A stretch of DNA of 64,000 nucleotides from Diogma glabrata (GCA_963693315.1 OY856187.1:117159166-117223165), one strand, 5' to 3'; shown: positions 1 to 12,219, numbered from the stretch's first letter. Notes: generated by a model not told the origin, from the sequence alone. A program made the numbers and translations.

Positions 1-1290
1 GCGTCTAGTAGGCTTATAAATAATTAATTTGTAATAAACAAAATCAAATTTAAAAAATTTTATTATTATTTCTAAAATAAAAACAACAGTTTTGATTTAG
101 TTTTTGTATGGGGATGACGTTAAATAAATTCCAAATATATATATAAAACAACGTAAATTACTTTGTGTAAATAAATATTTCTTTTTCGTTTTTCTTAAAT
201 AAATTGGTAAAATAATTTTTTTTTTTTAAATATCTTAACACCAACTGTTTGTTACCATACATTTAAAAAGAATATATGAATATTATTTAGTTAACTATTA
301 TTATTTTTACAATTTTAATGTCCGTAAATAATTCAAAATAAATTAACGTGATCTTCCCAAGAGAGTTAAATTAACACTAACAAAATTATTTCATTCAATC
401 AATTGACTCTCTTAACGGGTGTTCTAGGATGGTTTATTCTAGTTAATAAATTAGAAGATAGATGGCTTTTAAGAAATTACTTTCGTCACTAGGTACGACA
501 GTAATTTGTATAGGTTTTTTATCACTGGCGTCGAAAAAGAAATTTTCGATGCAATGAACAAACATCGAAAGTAGATTTTTTAAGTTGGGTAGTAGAAAAA
601 AATATTTTTACAACATTTCAATGTTCGTTATTTTAACAGTCAAGTTGTTGTTCTTATTCGTAAATATCAACAGATGTCTGTTAAATTTACTGACTGCATG
701 TTAAATTTTTTTCATAAAATAAATCAAGTCATCAGTTTTTGAATTTAACTAACAATTTAGATCAAAACTAACCGTAATGTATGTGAAATCAACGAAGATT
801 TCTATTAATTTTACCTACATTTTTTTTCACTGCATGTACATGTACCGAGTAATCAGGTTGTGTCGAAAAAAAATTATTTTAACTCAACAATTCAAATAAC
901 ATAACCATCAAAATATCTCATCGCAGAAGCATGCTGAAACTTAAGAGAGGAAGTAAAACCATACTACAAAAATAGCCGAAAAGCAAGATGTTTCCGGAAG
1001 AGATGTCAATTCATCTTCGTGTTTAATCAAAGAAACTGTTTTAAGAACAGCGAAGGCAATATTCGTTTTTCTAAGAACCATCTTCATGACAGGACTTAGC
1101 TTATTATTGAACACCTCTTGTTGGTTAAATGAACAATTTTACTGCCTTAATCAACAATTTATTGATATTACAAAAATTTAACAAAAATTTTTACTTTTAG
1201 TCCTCCAAACTGTTGATATTTACATAGTTGATAGTAGAACACAATTTGAGGTCGAATACTATTATTTTCATCCAAAGTTTAACTTTATTA
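1..1290. other. AT-rich DNA without recognisable genes
   Basis: All six frames are heavily interrupted. I see homopolymer A/T runs and no repeat shared with the rest of the window. This is probably intergenic or intronic DNA. Confidence 0.5.
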
Positions 1291-1299
1291 GTTGTTGTT

Positions 1300-1660
1300 T
1301 CATTTCCTCTTAGAAAACTCTTTTAGAAAATCTTTTGTGTGTTTCGTGTCGGGATTGAACTCCCACTCATCAGAGACACCATTGTTCAATTCCTGGTGTC
1401 TTACACACTCAGTCACAGCGGCGATAATGAAACATACTTTAATTTTTATGTTCAGAGGATTTCTAAATTGTAACTTCATAATCTCATATTAACGTTAGTT
1501 GAATCATTGATTAAGTATTATACTTAATCAATGGTTAAATCCTTGATCTGTGATTACACAATTCTAAATTGTATTTGTTTTTGGCGTTTTTTGTGCTAAA
1601 TTTCTAGACATTACTATGTGTGAATTCATAGGATGATATTTCTGTATTGTCAACATCGCA
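1300..1660 (-). mobile_element. tRNA-related SINE-like repeat, diverged copy
   Basis: This matches the family best seen at 57437-58666, in reverse orientation. Shared blocks are the tRNA-like head (reverse of GTTCRANNC box B near 1352 and a box A-like TGACTGAGT near 1408), the stretch around ATGTTCAGAGGATTTCTAAA, and the tail block containing TGTGAATTCATAGGATGA near 1618-1635. An insertion unique to this copy is a short palindrome at 1506-1532 (ATTGATTAAGTA, 3-nt loop, inverse). The box A and box B resemblance suggests Pol III ancestry; that is inferred. The small ORF across it is a by-product of the repeat. Confidence 0.55.
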
Positions 1661-2709
1661 AGACCTAAGTCACTCTTCTATATATTCTTATGAGTTCTCA
1701 AAACTTTAGAAGTTTTTCGTTTACTTTGCATCTCTTTGTGCGTTGACTTCCATCATTCGCTGACGTCAAATTTTCGATTATAACATGAGCTAATGTAAAT
1801 ATTTTTATCTTAAAATTTATTTTAATTAATTTTCTTCATTTTTTTTCTTTCCTTTTGTGTAAATAACCGTATATCGTTTGTAGATTTGATTTTTATTTTG
1901 AAATATTTTATGGAATTTGACAGTATGTTTTGATCGTATATCGATGGTTATGTTATGCTAATTAATTTTGATTTTCTCGTTTGGTTATCAGATGTTAAAT
2001 CAGATGTAATGTGTAGTAGGTTTACATTAAATTATAATATTGTGATATTGAACAAAATGTCTATTTAGATTTTTAATTCATACGGCAAAGCATTCAATTG
2101 AAATAGATTTTGTAATATATATGTTGGTGTTAGGTTGATTGTTGATATTATCTGGTAGTGCATTGCATATTTACTAAATTTTATTTTAAAATTTATAACT
2201 GGCAGCAGATCTTGCTTACGAAGTCACGAGGCTGATTATGTTCTTTAGCAATATCGATTCTCCTGAATAAGTTTCAACTCTATCGAATTTCGCAATAAAC
2301 TTAACTTGATTCATAAAGGAAAAAGCAAAATTGTTTTGATTACTAAAATAATCAGAAAATAAAAAAAATATAAATAATCTTAATATCTTTTTGTTAATAA
2401 TGTCTGGATTTAGAAATAAAAATTATGTATTAGTCAGTAGTTTTGGTAAAACACAATCCATATGAGTAACAGAAAAAACTAAACATAAATTATTGGGCGT
2501 TTTAATTATGTACTTAGTTTTGCTTGCTTGCAAACGACTATGCTAGACGATAACATTTGTACAGCCATCTTAAAAATTGACAATACCATGCGTTATTTCC
2601 TTCGTTTTTTAGGTAGATTTCATATAAAAATCTACCTATTGCAATGGGCTTCATCTCGGAATTTCGGAAAAATTTTTGTGCCAAACGACTATATATGAAA
2701 AGCGGAGAC
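1661..2709. other. AT-rich DNA without recognisable genes
   Basis: No long open frames and no internal repeats were detected. A short hairpin-like stretch lies near 2610-2637 (TAGGTAGATTT / AAATCTACCTA). It ends at the left TSD of the hAT-type element. Confidence 0.4.
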
Positions 2710-3027
2710 GAAAAAACCAGTGTTGTGAAACGTTATTGTAACGTAACGCAAAAACGGAAAACCGGAATTTAAATATCGTACCCGTAACGAAAACGGAAAC
2801 GGTATAATCCAAATTAACTGTAACGAAAAACGTAACAAAAACCCTATTTTTTTTTAGGTTATTACGTTACGGTTATTACATTATATTTATAATAAAATAT
2901 TTTTTGTACGAGCAATAAATGCAATTTTATGATTCAAAAATTGGATGTAAAGCAAGCTACTTTTTCGAATTGAAACAACAATACATAAAATTACTAGTTT
3001 ACGTCCTAAAGTTTAAATATTTAAAAT

Positions 3028-4240
3028 ATGGAGGGGCTGAAATTTCACAGCTCTGAGATATCAAGACTTCGGTCTGGGTTAAGGATTTTTATATAGTTTT
3101 CGGCAAAAAAACTTTTATGAGGACATGGTTTTTAGTTTTGGGCGGCGATGTATATCAAACACAACTCTTTGTTAAAGTACTAGTATTTTTTATCTCTGTT
3201 TAAAAATTTATTACAAACTAACACGAAACATCAATACGTTGCCGGAAAATTATAATCAAAATTCCAAAAATATTGTTAAATTAAATAAAACCAAACTTTT
3301 TCAAAATTCCAAAAATATTCCAAAAATTAAAATAATATCAAATATTTAAATTTTTTCTAAATTCCAATAATATTTAAAAAATTCTTAAAAATTCAAAGTT
3401 TTTCCAACATTCTAAATATATTGCAAAAATTATTACAAAATCAAAAATTGAAAATTTTTTCAAAATTCCAAAAATTATAATAATATCAAAAATTAAAAAT
3501 TTTCCAAAATTCTAAAACTATTCCAAAAATTCTTACAAAATCAAAAATTAAAACTTTTACCGAAATTCTAAAAATATTGCAAAAATTATTACAAAATCAA
3601 AAATACAAACTTTTTCAAAATTCCAAAAATATTTCCAAAACTATTACAAATTCAAAAATTTCCATGTCCAATTTCATTTTAAATTACATTTACGTCATAA
3701 AAACAGCTACATTTTTTTTCCAAAAAATTGGCTAAAAAAATAAATAAAAATCTGTCTTTTGACACACTTGACAACATTTTTTGACAAACTTATAATGCAA
3801 TAATCTAGATTTCGGTCTCACATACCAATCGCGACCATCAAGATTTCTCCAAATTCAATGTTCCTACTCGTAATCACTTAAAATGAACGTTTTTTAAGCA
3901 AAAAATATGCAAATTTCCTTGTTTTGACACACTTGACGATTTTTTTGACACACTTCCGGTACAGCTATCGAACACATCGTCCTTTCGGCTCTTCCTATTA
4001 AGTAAACCTATTTTTAGAAGAAAAAAATTTTTCAATCCGTCCAGCGGTTTTCTAGATTTCGTCGGTTGTGACGGCCGGCCGGCTAGCAGACAGACATACA
4101 TTTTTTTTTGCTTTTTTAGAATCAGGAGGTCCTAGAACGTCGAAATGCCAAAAAAAGTGGGGGTAAGAATTTCACTTTTGGCTCATGAATGTAATACTTA
4201 GGTCTTTCAGACCGAAGTAATATTCATTATACAAAAGAAA
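3028..4240 (+). mobile_element. Dispersed repeat with conserved head and 3' hairpin
   Basis: The head (3031-3250: GAGGGGCTGAAATTTCACAG and following) matches 11385-11600 and the reverse complement of about 14560-14783. The middle is a run of CAAAATTCCAAAAATATT-type degenerate short repeats (3260-3650), followed by a block with TTGACACACTTGAC motifs. Only this copy has the full tail, with a GC-rich segment (GACGGCCGGCCGGC, 4070-4083) and an imperfect hairpin at 4185-4227 centred on GGTCTTTCAGACC. A terminal hairpin is seen in Helitrons, but I cannot place a TC start or CTRR end, so the class is left open. No coding capacity is seen. Confidence 0.6.
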
Positions 4241-4295
4241 AGTAAGTAAAAGTTGCTTATTGTTACACAGTGTCTTTGATAGTGGCATATTGTAT

Positions 4296-4377
4296 GGATT
4301 GCAATCCCGGGATTTTTTACATAACGAATCCCGGGATCATGGGATTCGTGAAGCAAAAATCCCGGGATTGCAATCCC
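4296..4377. repeat. Nested palindrome built on CCCGGG
   Basis: Inverted arms of about 21 bp read GATTGCAATCCCGGGATTTT on the left and the exact inverse on the right. The loop holds a second, smaller palindrome (CGAATCCCGGGATCATGGGATTCG, imperfect, about 4325-4348). The same ATCCCGGGATC motif forms the core of the palindrome at 42805-42960, so the two may be related foldback elements. Confidence 0.7.
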
Positions 4378-4776
4378 TAGCATATAGGAATAGTATATAC
4401 AATATAGAATGTGTTATGTTGTGCATTTAATAATTAATTTGATTATATTTTATTTTATATACTGATTTTATTTATAATTTTATACTGAATATTTATTTGA
4501 ATAAACTGAATTTAATGAATAATAATATGTAACAAGTTAATTGCTATCCATAATTCATTTTCCAATTTTTATTTTTATCTATTCATTAGTGATCTATAAC
4601 GAAAACGTAACTGTAACCGAAACGTAACGGAAACGTAACGAAAAACGTAGCCAAATTAATTTGTCGAAACAATAACTGAAACGAAAACCGCTATTTTAAA
4701 TTATAGAATAACGAAAACTGAAACTAAATAAAATTTTTTTCGTTTCACAACACTGGAAAAAACAAAAAAAAAAAAA

Positions 4777-4780
<4 letters not shown>

Positions 4781-4855
<75 letters not shown>
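4781..4855. repeat. (AT)n microsatellite
   Basis: An uninterrupted AT dinucleotide tract of about 75 bp immediately follows the hAT element's right TSD and an A-run. Confidence 0.95.
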
Positions 4856-4858
<3 letters not shown>

Positions 4859-4880
4859 GATATGAGATATAACGAAAACG

Positions 4881-5850
4881 ACCGGCACTCTCACGGTCGC
4901 ATTTGTTGAGTTAGATCAAAAAAATTTTCTGTACTTGTGTGTTATATTAATATCTTGGACAAGTTCGTGAATCAGCAAAATCCGACACGTGGTTAAGAAA
5001 CTAGAGGCTTTTTTCTGAAAAAAATTGATTTTTTAAAACCGTTATAACGGCCGTTTGGATACTAATATTTCCAAAAATTTAACAAATTTAGAATCTTTGG
5101 AATCTTTTTTATCAATTTGTTTTAAAAATAGACCTCTGCAGTTAGAGGTTCCTGAGTGAGTGGCTCCAACAAAAAAGTTTGCAAAAAAAAATTTTTTTTT
5201 GAAACAACCGGCACTCTCACGGTCGCATTTATAAGACCAGATCAAAAAACTTTTTTTAAAAATGTGCGTTTTATTAATATCTTGGACAAGTTCGTAAATC
5301 AGCCCCATCCAACACATGGTTAAGAAACTAGAAGCTTTATACTAGAAAAAAACTGTGTTTTTTAGATCCGCTATAACGGCCGTTTGGATTCTAATATTTT
5401 TAAAAACTTCATAAATTTAGAATCTTTGAAACCTTTTTAATCAGTTTCTTTCAAAAAAAAGACCTCTGCAGTTGGAGGTTTCTGAGTGAGCGGCTCCAAC
5501 AAAAAAGCTTGTAAAACACAAAATGCGTTTGAATCAACCGGCGCTCTAACGGTTGCATTTGTGGAGTCAGATCAAAATACCTTTCTTAAAAATGTGTGTT
5601 TTATTAATATCTTGGACAAGTTCGTAAATCAGAAAAATCTGACACATGGTTAAGGTACTATAGGCTTTATACTAGAAAAAAAAGTGGTTTTTTTAATCCG
5701 TTATAACGGCCGTTTGGATACTAATATTTTTAAAATCTGCATAAATTTAGAATTTGTGGAAACATTTTAATCCGTTTCTTATAAATATAAACCTCTGCAG
5801 TTAGAGGTTTTTGACGTGTTGGCTTCAACAAAAAAGTTTGCAACAATCCC
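4881..5850 (+). repeat. Tandem satellite, three units of about 326-330 bp
   Basis: Units start at 4881, 5207 and 5537 with ACCGGCRCTCTMACGGT. Each unit carries the landmarks ATATTAATATCTTGGACAAG, GTTATAACGGCCGTTTGGAT (with the palindrome TTATAACGGCCGTT nearly symmetrical) and CTCTGCAGTTRGAGGTT. Units diverge by scattered substitutions and small indels, so the array is not recent. The 91-aa reverse ORF across it is a by-product and not a gene. Confidence 0.9.
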
Positions 5851-6485
5851 CAACTACAATTTTCAAAAACCTTATAACAGTCAATGTCAACCTTATAACA
5901 GTCAAAAAAATAAAAGATTTGAATAGAAGAAACTAATTTTTTTTTCTTAGAAATAAACTATTTTGATATTTTGCATTAATTGCACGACATATGATATAGA
6001 GTAGGTTTGTGTCATAAATTGTCACACACATGTTCTGTGGTAGATTTGATATTTGTTTGTTGCAAAATTGGATAGATATAATTTTGCTTGTAGGTAGCTA
6101 ATTTTCTTTTTAAAATTTGTTTGATATCTGTTTGAAATTAGTTTGTTTTGTTTAAACTAATCTGATACATCAGATTCTACTGGTACACAAAACTGTCTGA
6201 TCTCGAAATCTACCTATTTCTAGCGGATATACGTGCCGCTTGGACTTTTTATTCTTATCATTTCTTTCAGCTATAACGTTTTTGATCCACAGCTTAACCG
6301 TTCGATTATTCTTAGTTGTCCGTGGTTCAGGTTTTTCATACGGTATGAATTTGTCTTACCTCTTAAGTATTCTATATCTGCATTTTATATCCCTTAAAAA
6401 TATTCTATATATGCGTTTTACATCCCTTAACATTGATCGCAGTTTGGCCTTGTTATATTAACATCCCACGTCGCTCGTTTTCTTT
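5851..6485. other. Unannotated DNA between satellite and LINE remnant
   Basis: Nothing recognisable. A short duplication, CAACCTTATAACAGTCAA-like, occurs at about 5868-5905. The ORF at 6240-6461 has no recognisable motif and overlaps another frame. Confidence 0.35.
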
Positions 6486-6720
6486 GGGAATTTTTTTTTT
6501 TAATAAAATGTGTTGTGTAGTAGTTATTACAATACATGTCACACATATTGTAATTCCTACTACAACACTTAAAAATCATTTAAGACCAAGGTCGCACAAC
6601 AACATGCGTTCTAAGGTGTTGATGGACGCAAATTTGTTTTTTATGTTTTTTTATAGAAGGAATAACTAAACAATAAATCCCATCACATATAAAAAATGAC
6701 ATAGGCCAATGTGCATACTT
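6486..6720 (-). mobile_element. LINE-derived deletion element, 3' part
   Basis: The reverse complement ends in AATAAAATGTGTTGTGTAG-type 3' sequence plus an A-tail (poly-T at 6491-6501). It matches the 3' end of the CR1/Jockey-like LINE at 36240-36339. Upstream it joins directly to that LINE's 5' leader (CTATGTCAT...GATGGGATTTATTGTTTAGTTA), skipping the whole coding region, just as at 44396-45078. The 5' end is lost or diverged beyond about 6720. Confidence 0.7.
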
Positions 6721-7844
6721 TCTTCGATCACTCATTTCTTCATATTGCGATCTTTTCTTGACTATAGGAATAATGCCATAATGTGTCCAGATACAGCTAC
6801 AATAATATCAAAATTATACTTCAAGCCAACATTCTTTTCATTCCGAGCTAGCGCCTTAATGACCAATTAACATTAGTGACGGTCGCAACTATGTAACAGC
6901 AAAGCAGATGGAATGCCTATAGGTCAATAACCATCACGATTCTTTTACCATACAAAAAGGTGATCTAATGTTCTTAGAATCTATGCAAACTGCTGTCTAA
7001 TGTCAACCACAATAAAAGGTTGTTTAGTTTTTTATTGTAACTGGTTATATTTCTATTTGACGAAAAACCACATAATCGTTGTTGGAATAACAACAACTCC
7101 TATTTTAATATAAAGTGAAACGTTCTGAGTCTCACTAGTACTTTTGATATTATTATATTTTATACTATTTTCCTAATTATAACAAACTGGGATGGTACCC
7201 AGACACAAAAAATATGGATTCAAACATCACAATTTCAACTGTCATAAAGCATAAAAGTCAAAAGACATAATATATCATATATATCTGTCAACTTTCAAAT
7301 CACAAATCCCATCGCATCAAAATATATATATTCAATAAATTACAACGTCATATCGATATTGATAGTAATTGATCTTCTTCCTACAAACAAAATTTAATAA
7401 AATGCGATCACAATAAACGATACAATAAACCATGACTTTCTCAAAAAACCAGAAACAGAAACTACAAAAATTATATAAACTTTAAAGAATATGAATATCA
7501 AAAGTCTATAAATTTCATAAAAATGAAAAATAACATTAGTGTAGGTTGGGACATAACGAAATCAAACAAATTATTGTACCAAAGAAACAATCAAATTAAT
7601 TCTCAGGAGCATCTTAGACGAGATGAAAAATTAATCCTAATTCATCTTCAAATAAAAAAAATTGTTATATTTGATATAATTTAATTCTGTTCTGTTGTTT
7701 AGATTTATAAAGTTAAAGAAAAAGTAAGAAAAATGATTAGTCATTTGTCAAATTGAAAGAAAATAAAAGAAAGATTCTGAGACTGTAAAATTTTAAAATA
7801 TGTAAGCCTAATATTATGGTCCTTTTTTATAGTTTTTATTACAG
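6721..7844. other. Unannotated AT-rich DNA
   Basis: No repeat, RNA gene or coding exon was recognised. Composition matches the surrounding background. Confidence 0.35.
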
Positions 7845-7935
7845 GATGAGTTGTTATGTTATTATCAGGAATAGGTCTTATATTCCTCATAAGTGTTCCA
7901 GCAGGAAAACTAAGTATTGAATTCGCACAAAGTTC
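7845..7935 (+). other. Possible first coding exon with signal-peptide-like start (speculative)
   Basis: A good acceptor-like context (CCTTTTTTATAGTTTTTATTACAG without its first two bases, ending at 7844) is followed 91 bp later by a donor-like GTAAGC (7936). All three frames are closed from the acceptor, so it could only be a start exon. ATG at 7856 opens 27 codons beginning MLLSGIGLIFLISVPAGK, which resembles a secretory signal peptide, and then reaches TAA if not spliced. No downstream partner exon was found, and such matches arise by chance in AT-rich DNA. Confidence 0.15.
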
Positions 7936-8038
7936 GTAAGCAAAACATCGTCAATTTTAAAAAACAAAAATTCTAGCAAAAGATTACTTTTAAAAATGTC
8001 AACATTAGTTTGAGCACCAAAGTCTACTATCTAACAAT

Positions 8039-8135
8039 AGCCGTGTTCGATTTGACTGAAACAACTGAAGCAACTGAAAAATTAAATGCAATTGTTGTTG
8101 TTTTTTCAGTTGTTTCAGTCAAATCGAACGCACCT
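8039..8135. mobile_element. 97-bp MITE, copy A
   Basis: Terminal inverted repeats run AGCCGTGTTCGATTTGACTG and, inverted at the right end, AGGTGCGTTCGATTTGACTG, continuing into AAACAACTGA. It is flanked by the direct repeat AAT (8036-8038 and 8136-8138). The 97 bp are identical, base for base as far as I can compare by eye, to copy B at 37888-37984, which has its own TSD. There is no coding capacity. The transposase family is unknown; a 3-bp TSD fits PIF/Harbinger or CACTA-like groups, but the ends do not settle it. Confidence 0.85.
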
Positions 8136-8138
8136 AAT

Positions 8139-9399
8139 ATGTTGTTAATATTTCTAAAACACCTTTGACTAGTGGAACAAACAAAAACGGATTTGTTTTC
8201 TGATTCCCTTAGTCCCAACTTATCATCTAACCTTCGATTCGTTTTTGATGATCTAAACATATTTCAAAGATCATTGAATAACGTATGTTTTAACTTTGTG
8301 ATATTTTTGACGATCATCATCAATTCATTTCATGGATATATGTAGATCACTCCTTTGGGATAGCTTGAGTTCTTTAAAAAAAAGAAATTTAAATAGAATG
8401 AAATTAATCAAATAAATATATAAATAAAATTTTACTTTCCTTTAAAGTTATAAGTTTAAATTACAACGAAACGAATGCAGGTGTTCGAACATTGTATTTT
8501 GGTAAACGGGAATTTTTATTAAATTTTCCGATGTCTAGAAAATTTCCTGTAACTTGAAAATAAAAGATTTAGGAGTTTCAATATAAAATTTAGTTTTGTT
8601 TGGTTTAGTATACAAATAAGATATTGAGATACTGGTAGTTGGTACACCAGCTCTTTAGATGACTTCGATAAGAAACCAATAACAGTGCATGCACAATGAA
8701 ATTAATTTTACTCGTGAGATCCAAGTTTGTATGAAAATTTATTTTGAGAAAAAAAAAATTAATTTTGAAATATATTTTTCTCAATGAAAAAGTTAAAGAT
8801 TTCTTAAGTTAAAGATTTCTTTCCTCATGGTTAATAGAGAACGAACCTAGCTACATTTTAAAGCATTATGCTACTATTAAAAATACTAATAAAAAGTTGC
8901 TCAAATCTCATGAGTAAACGTAATTTTAATTGTGCATGTACTGTAACAAATTTCGAATCAGCTGAAGAGGTTTTAGACGAACTATAAGGTTGAATTGTTT
9001 TGCTCCGTTTCAACTTTTTTAAAATAGAGTTTTTATTTGAAATTATTCATATTGGTCGCGACCTTTCAATCGATTTTATATTTTGATGGAAGATCACTAG
9101 TAGATACACACTAAGTTGTTTATACAAACGTTTTCAGGCTTTGAACTACTAACCTCATTTGATAATCAGCTTTTGATATTAAATCCTTTTATTTGTAGCT
9201 TTGTTTGCTTTATGGATATTTATTTGATGAAAAATTTGTTCGCCTTATAAATATTTACCATTTTTGAGCTTTTTTTGACTGAAACAGAAATAAAAATAAT
9301 AATAAAAATAAGATATTAGGCGAATTTCCAGCCAACGAGGGAATGAAACTATTGTTTATATCATGCCTGCCAAATCGTCGTTATAACCTAGTGTTGAAG
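8139..9399. other. Unannotated AT-rich DNA
   Basis: A short direct duplication of the AAGTTAAAGATTTCTT type lies at about 8790-8822. Otherwise nothing is recognisable. Confidence 0.35.
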
Positions 9400-10115
9400 C
9401 CTGCAGGATCATTTATATTAGTTAGATCATCAGTTAGCATTAGTCAAAGCAGTGGATAGAGCAGGCCCCCCACGCGAACAGCCTCTAAATTCAGTAACAG
9501 TCGCTGAAGAATCACCTATAGTGTAGTCGTTATTTTTCTACTCTGTAGCTTTTTGTTGCCAATTCATTGATAGCCTCGTAGTAAACGTTGTCGAAGGCAT
9601 CTTGTATGTCTATAATTGTACCTGGAAGTACCTCCTTGTAGTTTAAAGCGCTCTAAATTTTCACCATTTTGCGCAACGCAACAAGATCTACTGCAACAAG
9701 ATTTTTCTGTCTGATAGGCATGGATAGTGTTGAGAGACTTTTGTTGAAGACATACATGACGATTGACGGGTGAGATAGTCTTGCACCTTTTCCATTGTTT
9801 TTGATAGACAATATTTAAGACTTATTGGTGTGTATGATTTGGCTTGCTTTGATTGTTTACAATTGGCTTGGGTATAAAAAACACTTTAATTTCCTTCCAT
9901 ATTTGAGGAATGATGACAAGGTGAAAGCTTGCTTTGAACAGACTCATGAGTTATGGAAGAATGATTCTCAGAAACCGGAAAAATACCATCCACGGCGATG
10001 GACTGAGAACCAAATAATTTAAGTCAAAGGCACTCATCCTAGCGTCTTCCACGATGAAATCTGTGCAATCGAAAGATGTGTTGACTTTATACACCGAAAA
10101 AAACATGCATTATAT
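9400..10115 (-). pseudogene. Decayed non-LTR reverse transcriptase, LOA-like
   Basis: Reading the minus strand across several frames recovers RT landmarks in order. These are a DGIFPV-like segment (about 9980-9960), IPQIWKEIKVFFIPKP (about 9920-9870), PISL (about 9830), KTMEKV (about 9805), then IIDIQDAFDNVYYEAINELA (about 9620-9560) for motif A, and GCSRGGPALS (about 9480) in place of GCPQGGVLSP for motif B. The FIPKP and IEGAFDNV-like strings are typical of the LOA/R1 group of non-LTR retrotransposons. Stops and frameshifts separate the pieces, so it is dead. The forward ORF at 9825-10022 is its antisense shadow. Confidence 0.6.
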
Positions 10116-10130
10116 AAATGATTTTTACCA

Positions 10131-10894
10131 TTTTTTTTAAACGGCGTTCATGCTCCATGTAGTAGCGTTGCCAGGCTAATCAGCATTGAATATTCACCAC
10201 GGTCATTCGCAACAGTGACAAAATTACCATGGCAGCCAATTTTTTTAAAGGTCATTTATTACGTCAGTCTACCATTGTAGTCGTGGTCTACCTCGCGGTC
10301 TCCCTGGGGTACTAACGTTCATTTTTCTAATCATTCCAGACTGTGAATCGGCTCGTAGAACATGCCCAAACCAAGCAATCCTATTAGAACGGATACAACC
10401 TATTATATCAGGACCCTCAAGAAGGTCTCTGATCTCAATGTTATATCCGGTTCTATACTCTCCATCGTCTTAAGTGGATCAAAAATGTAGCGTAGGATCT
10501 TACGCTCAAATACAGATAAATGCGATTCGTCATTTTGTTTAAGGGCCCACGTTTGTGACCCATACAACACAACCAGTCTAATCAATATCTTGTATAACTT
10601 GAGCTTGGTGTTAGTTGATACCTACGGTGACCCAAGAAGAGGTTTAATTGAGTGGAAATTTCGATTACCTGCAGCGATTCAAGCTTTTATATCTGTAAGT
10701 ATACTGTTGTTTGAGCCAAGCATTGATCCCAAATATTTAAAAGATTCAACTCCCTCAATTCGTTCATCGCCGCACATCAAAACTTTCTTCTCACCCTCTC
10801 TTGAAACATTCATGTGTTTGGTTTTATTGTAGTTAGTTTGAAGACCAATTTTTCTAGCACCACTCTCAAGTGACTTGAAAGTCTCACTCATAAC
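10131..10894 (-). pseudogene. RTE-like LINE, 3' fragment
   Basis: This is closely similar to the 3' half of the element at 31446-33003, in the same orientation. It starts with an oligo-T (the A-tail) and the same GGCGTTCATGCTCCATG end. The encoded C-terminal RT region includes SHLSVFERKILRYIF and FKYLGSMLGSNNSILTDIK, now split by frameshifts. Similarity stops at CTCACTCATAAC (10894), where a palindrome begins, so this copy is 5'-truncated or was broken there. Confidence 0.85.
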
Positions 10895-10958
10895 ATAACA
10901 TTTTATTAATAATATATAATATATATGTATTATATATTATTAATAAAATGTTATGTTA
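10891..10958. repeat. AT-rich palindrome at the LINE breakpoint
   Basis: TAACATAACATTTTATTAAT is mirrored by the exact inverse at the right end, with nearly the whole 68 bp self-complementary around 10924. A further partial copy (TTAATAAAATGTTATATTAA) follows immediately. Confidence 0.8.
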
Positions 10959-12219
10959 TATTAATAAAATGTTATATTAATAATGTATATATATATTCTC
11001 TCTAATTTTCTCAGACGATAAAAAACTCTTTGTTGTCAAAAAATTATGAAGGCATATTTTTGTTTAAAAAAAAAGAACGCGCGCCGCAAAATCATCGAAG
11101 TTGATTTTTTGATAAAATCGTAGATTTTTAAATATCTCATGATATATGCAGATTTAAAAAAATCATACAAATATTTTTGTAGGAAATTTAACTCTCTACA
11201 AAAAATGTCTAGATAATTTTTTGCCTTAATCGTATAGTTCTGATGATATTTTGAAAAAGAACTTGTAAATTTTCGTAATTTCTCATTTCTAAAAACTTAA
11301 ATAATAAAGATGACAAAAAAGTCCTAATTTTCATCTTATGCTATGCAATAAAAAAATAGTCGTAAAAATGAAATAAAAAATATTGAGGGGCTGAAATCTC
11401 ACAGCTCTGAGATATCAAGACTTCGGTCTGGGTTAAGGATTTGGATATAGTTTTCGGCAAAAAACTTTTATGAGGACATGGTTTTTAGTTTTGGGTAGCG
11501 ATGTATATCAAACATACCTCTTTGTTAAAGTACAAGTATTTTTTATCTCAGTTTAGAAATTTATTACAAAACTAACACGAAACATCAATACGATGCCGGA
11601 AAATTATAACAGATCATAAATTAACATAATTTAGCGAAAAGATGATACACTCAGCAAACTACTCAAAAACCTCTCCATTTAGCGTTTCGAGAAAATATTA
11701 CAAAATCATAAATTCATATTTCTTTCAAAATTCCAAAAATATTGTAAAAATTAAATAAAATAAAACTTTTTTCAAAATTCCAAAAATATTCCAAAAAATT
11801 AGAATAAAATCAAATATTTAAACTTTTTCTAAATTCCAAAAATATTCCAAAAATTCTTAAAAATTCAAACTTTTCCAAAATTCTAAAAATATTGCAAAAA
11901 TAATTACAAAATCAAAAATTGAAACTTTTTTCAAAATTCCAAAAATTATAATAAAATAAAAAATTTAAAATTTTTCAAAATTCTAAAAATATTCCAAAAA
12001 TTCTTACAAAATCAAAAATTTAAACTTTTTGCATAGTTCTAAAAATATTGCAAAAATTATTACAAAATCAAAAATACAAACTTTTTTCAAAATTCCAAAA
12101 ATATTTCAAAAACTATGACAAATTCAAAAATTGCCATGTCCAATTTCATGTTCAATTACATTTACGTCATAAAAACAGCTACATTTTTTTTCCAAAAAAT
12201 TGGCTAAAAAAATAAATGA

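Larger units (their letters stand above)
2718..4755. mobile_element. Non-autonomous hAT-type DNA transposon
   Basis: The ends are perfect inverted repeats: CAGTGTTGTGAAACG at 2718 and CGTTTCACAACACTG ending at 4755. They are flanked by a perfect 8-bp TSD, GAAAAAAC, at 2710-2717 and 4756-4763. A CAGTG-type terminus with an 8-bp TSD is diagnostic of the hAT superfamily. Subterminal regions (about 2730-2880 and 4590-4740) are packed with AACGTAACG/GAAACGTAAC-type repeats in both orientations, as expected for hAT transposase binding sites. There is no transposase ORF. The interior is occupied by two other repeats (3028-4240 and 4296-4377), so this is a carrier of nested elements. It would need a transposase from elsewhere. 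Confidence 0.85.

Noticed and set aside
5042..5317. 91-aa reverse ORF
   Set aside because: It lies across the 326-bp satellite and is not kept in the other units.
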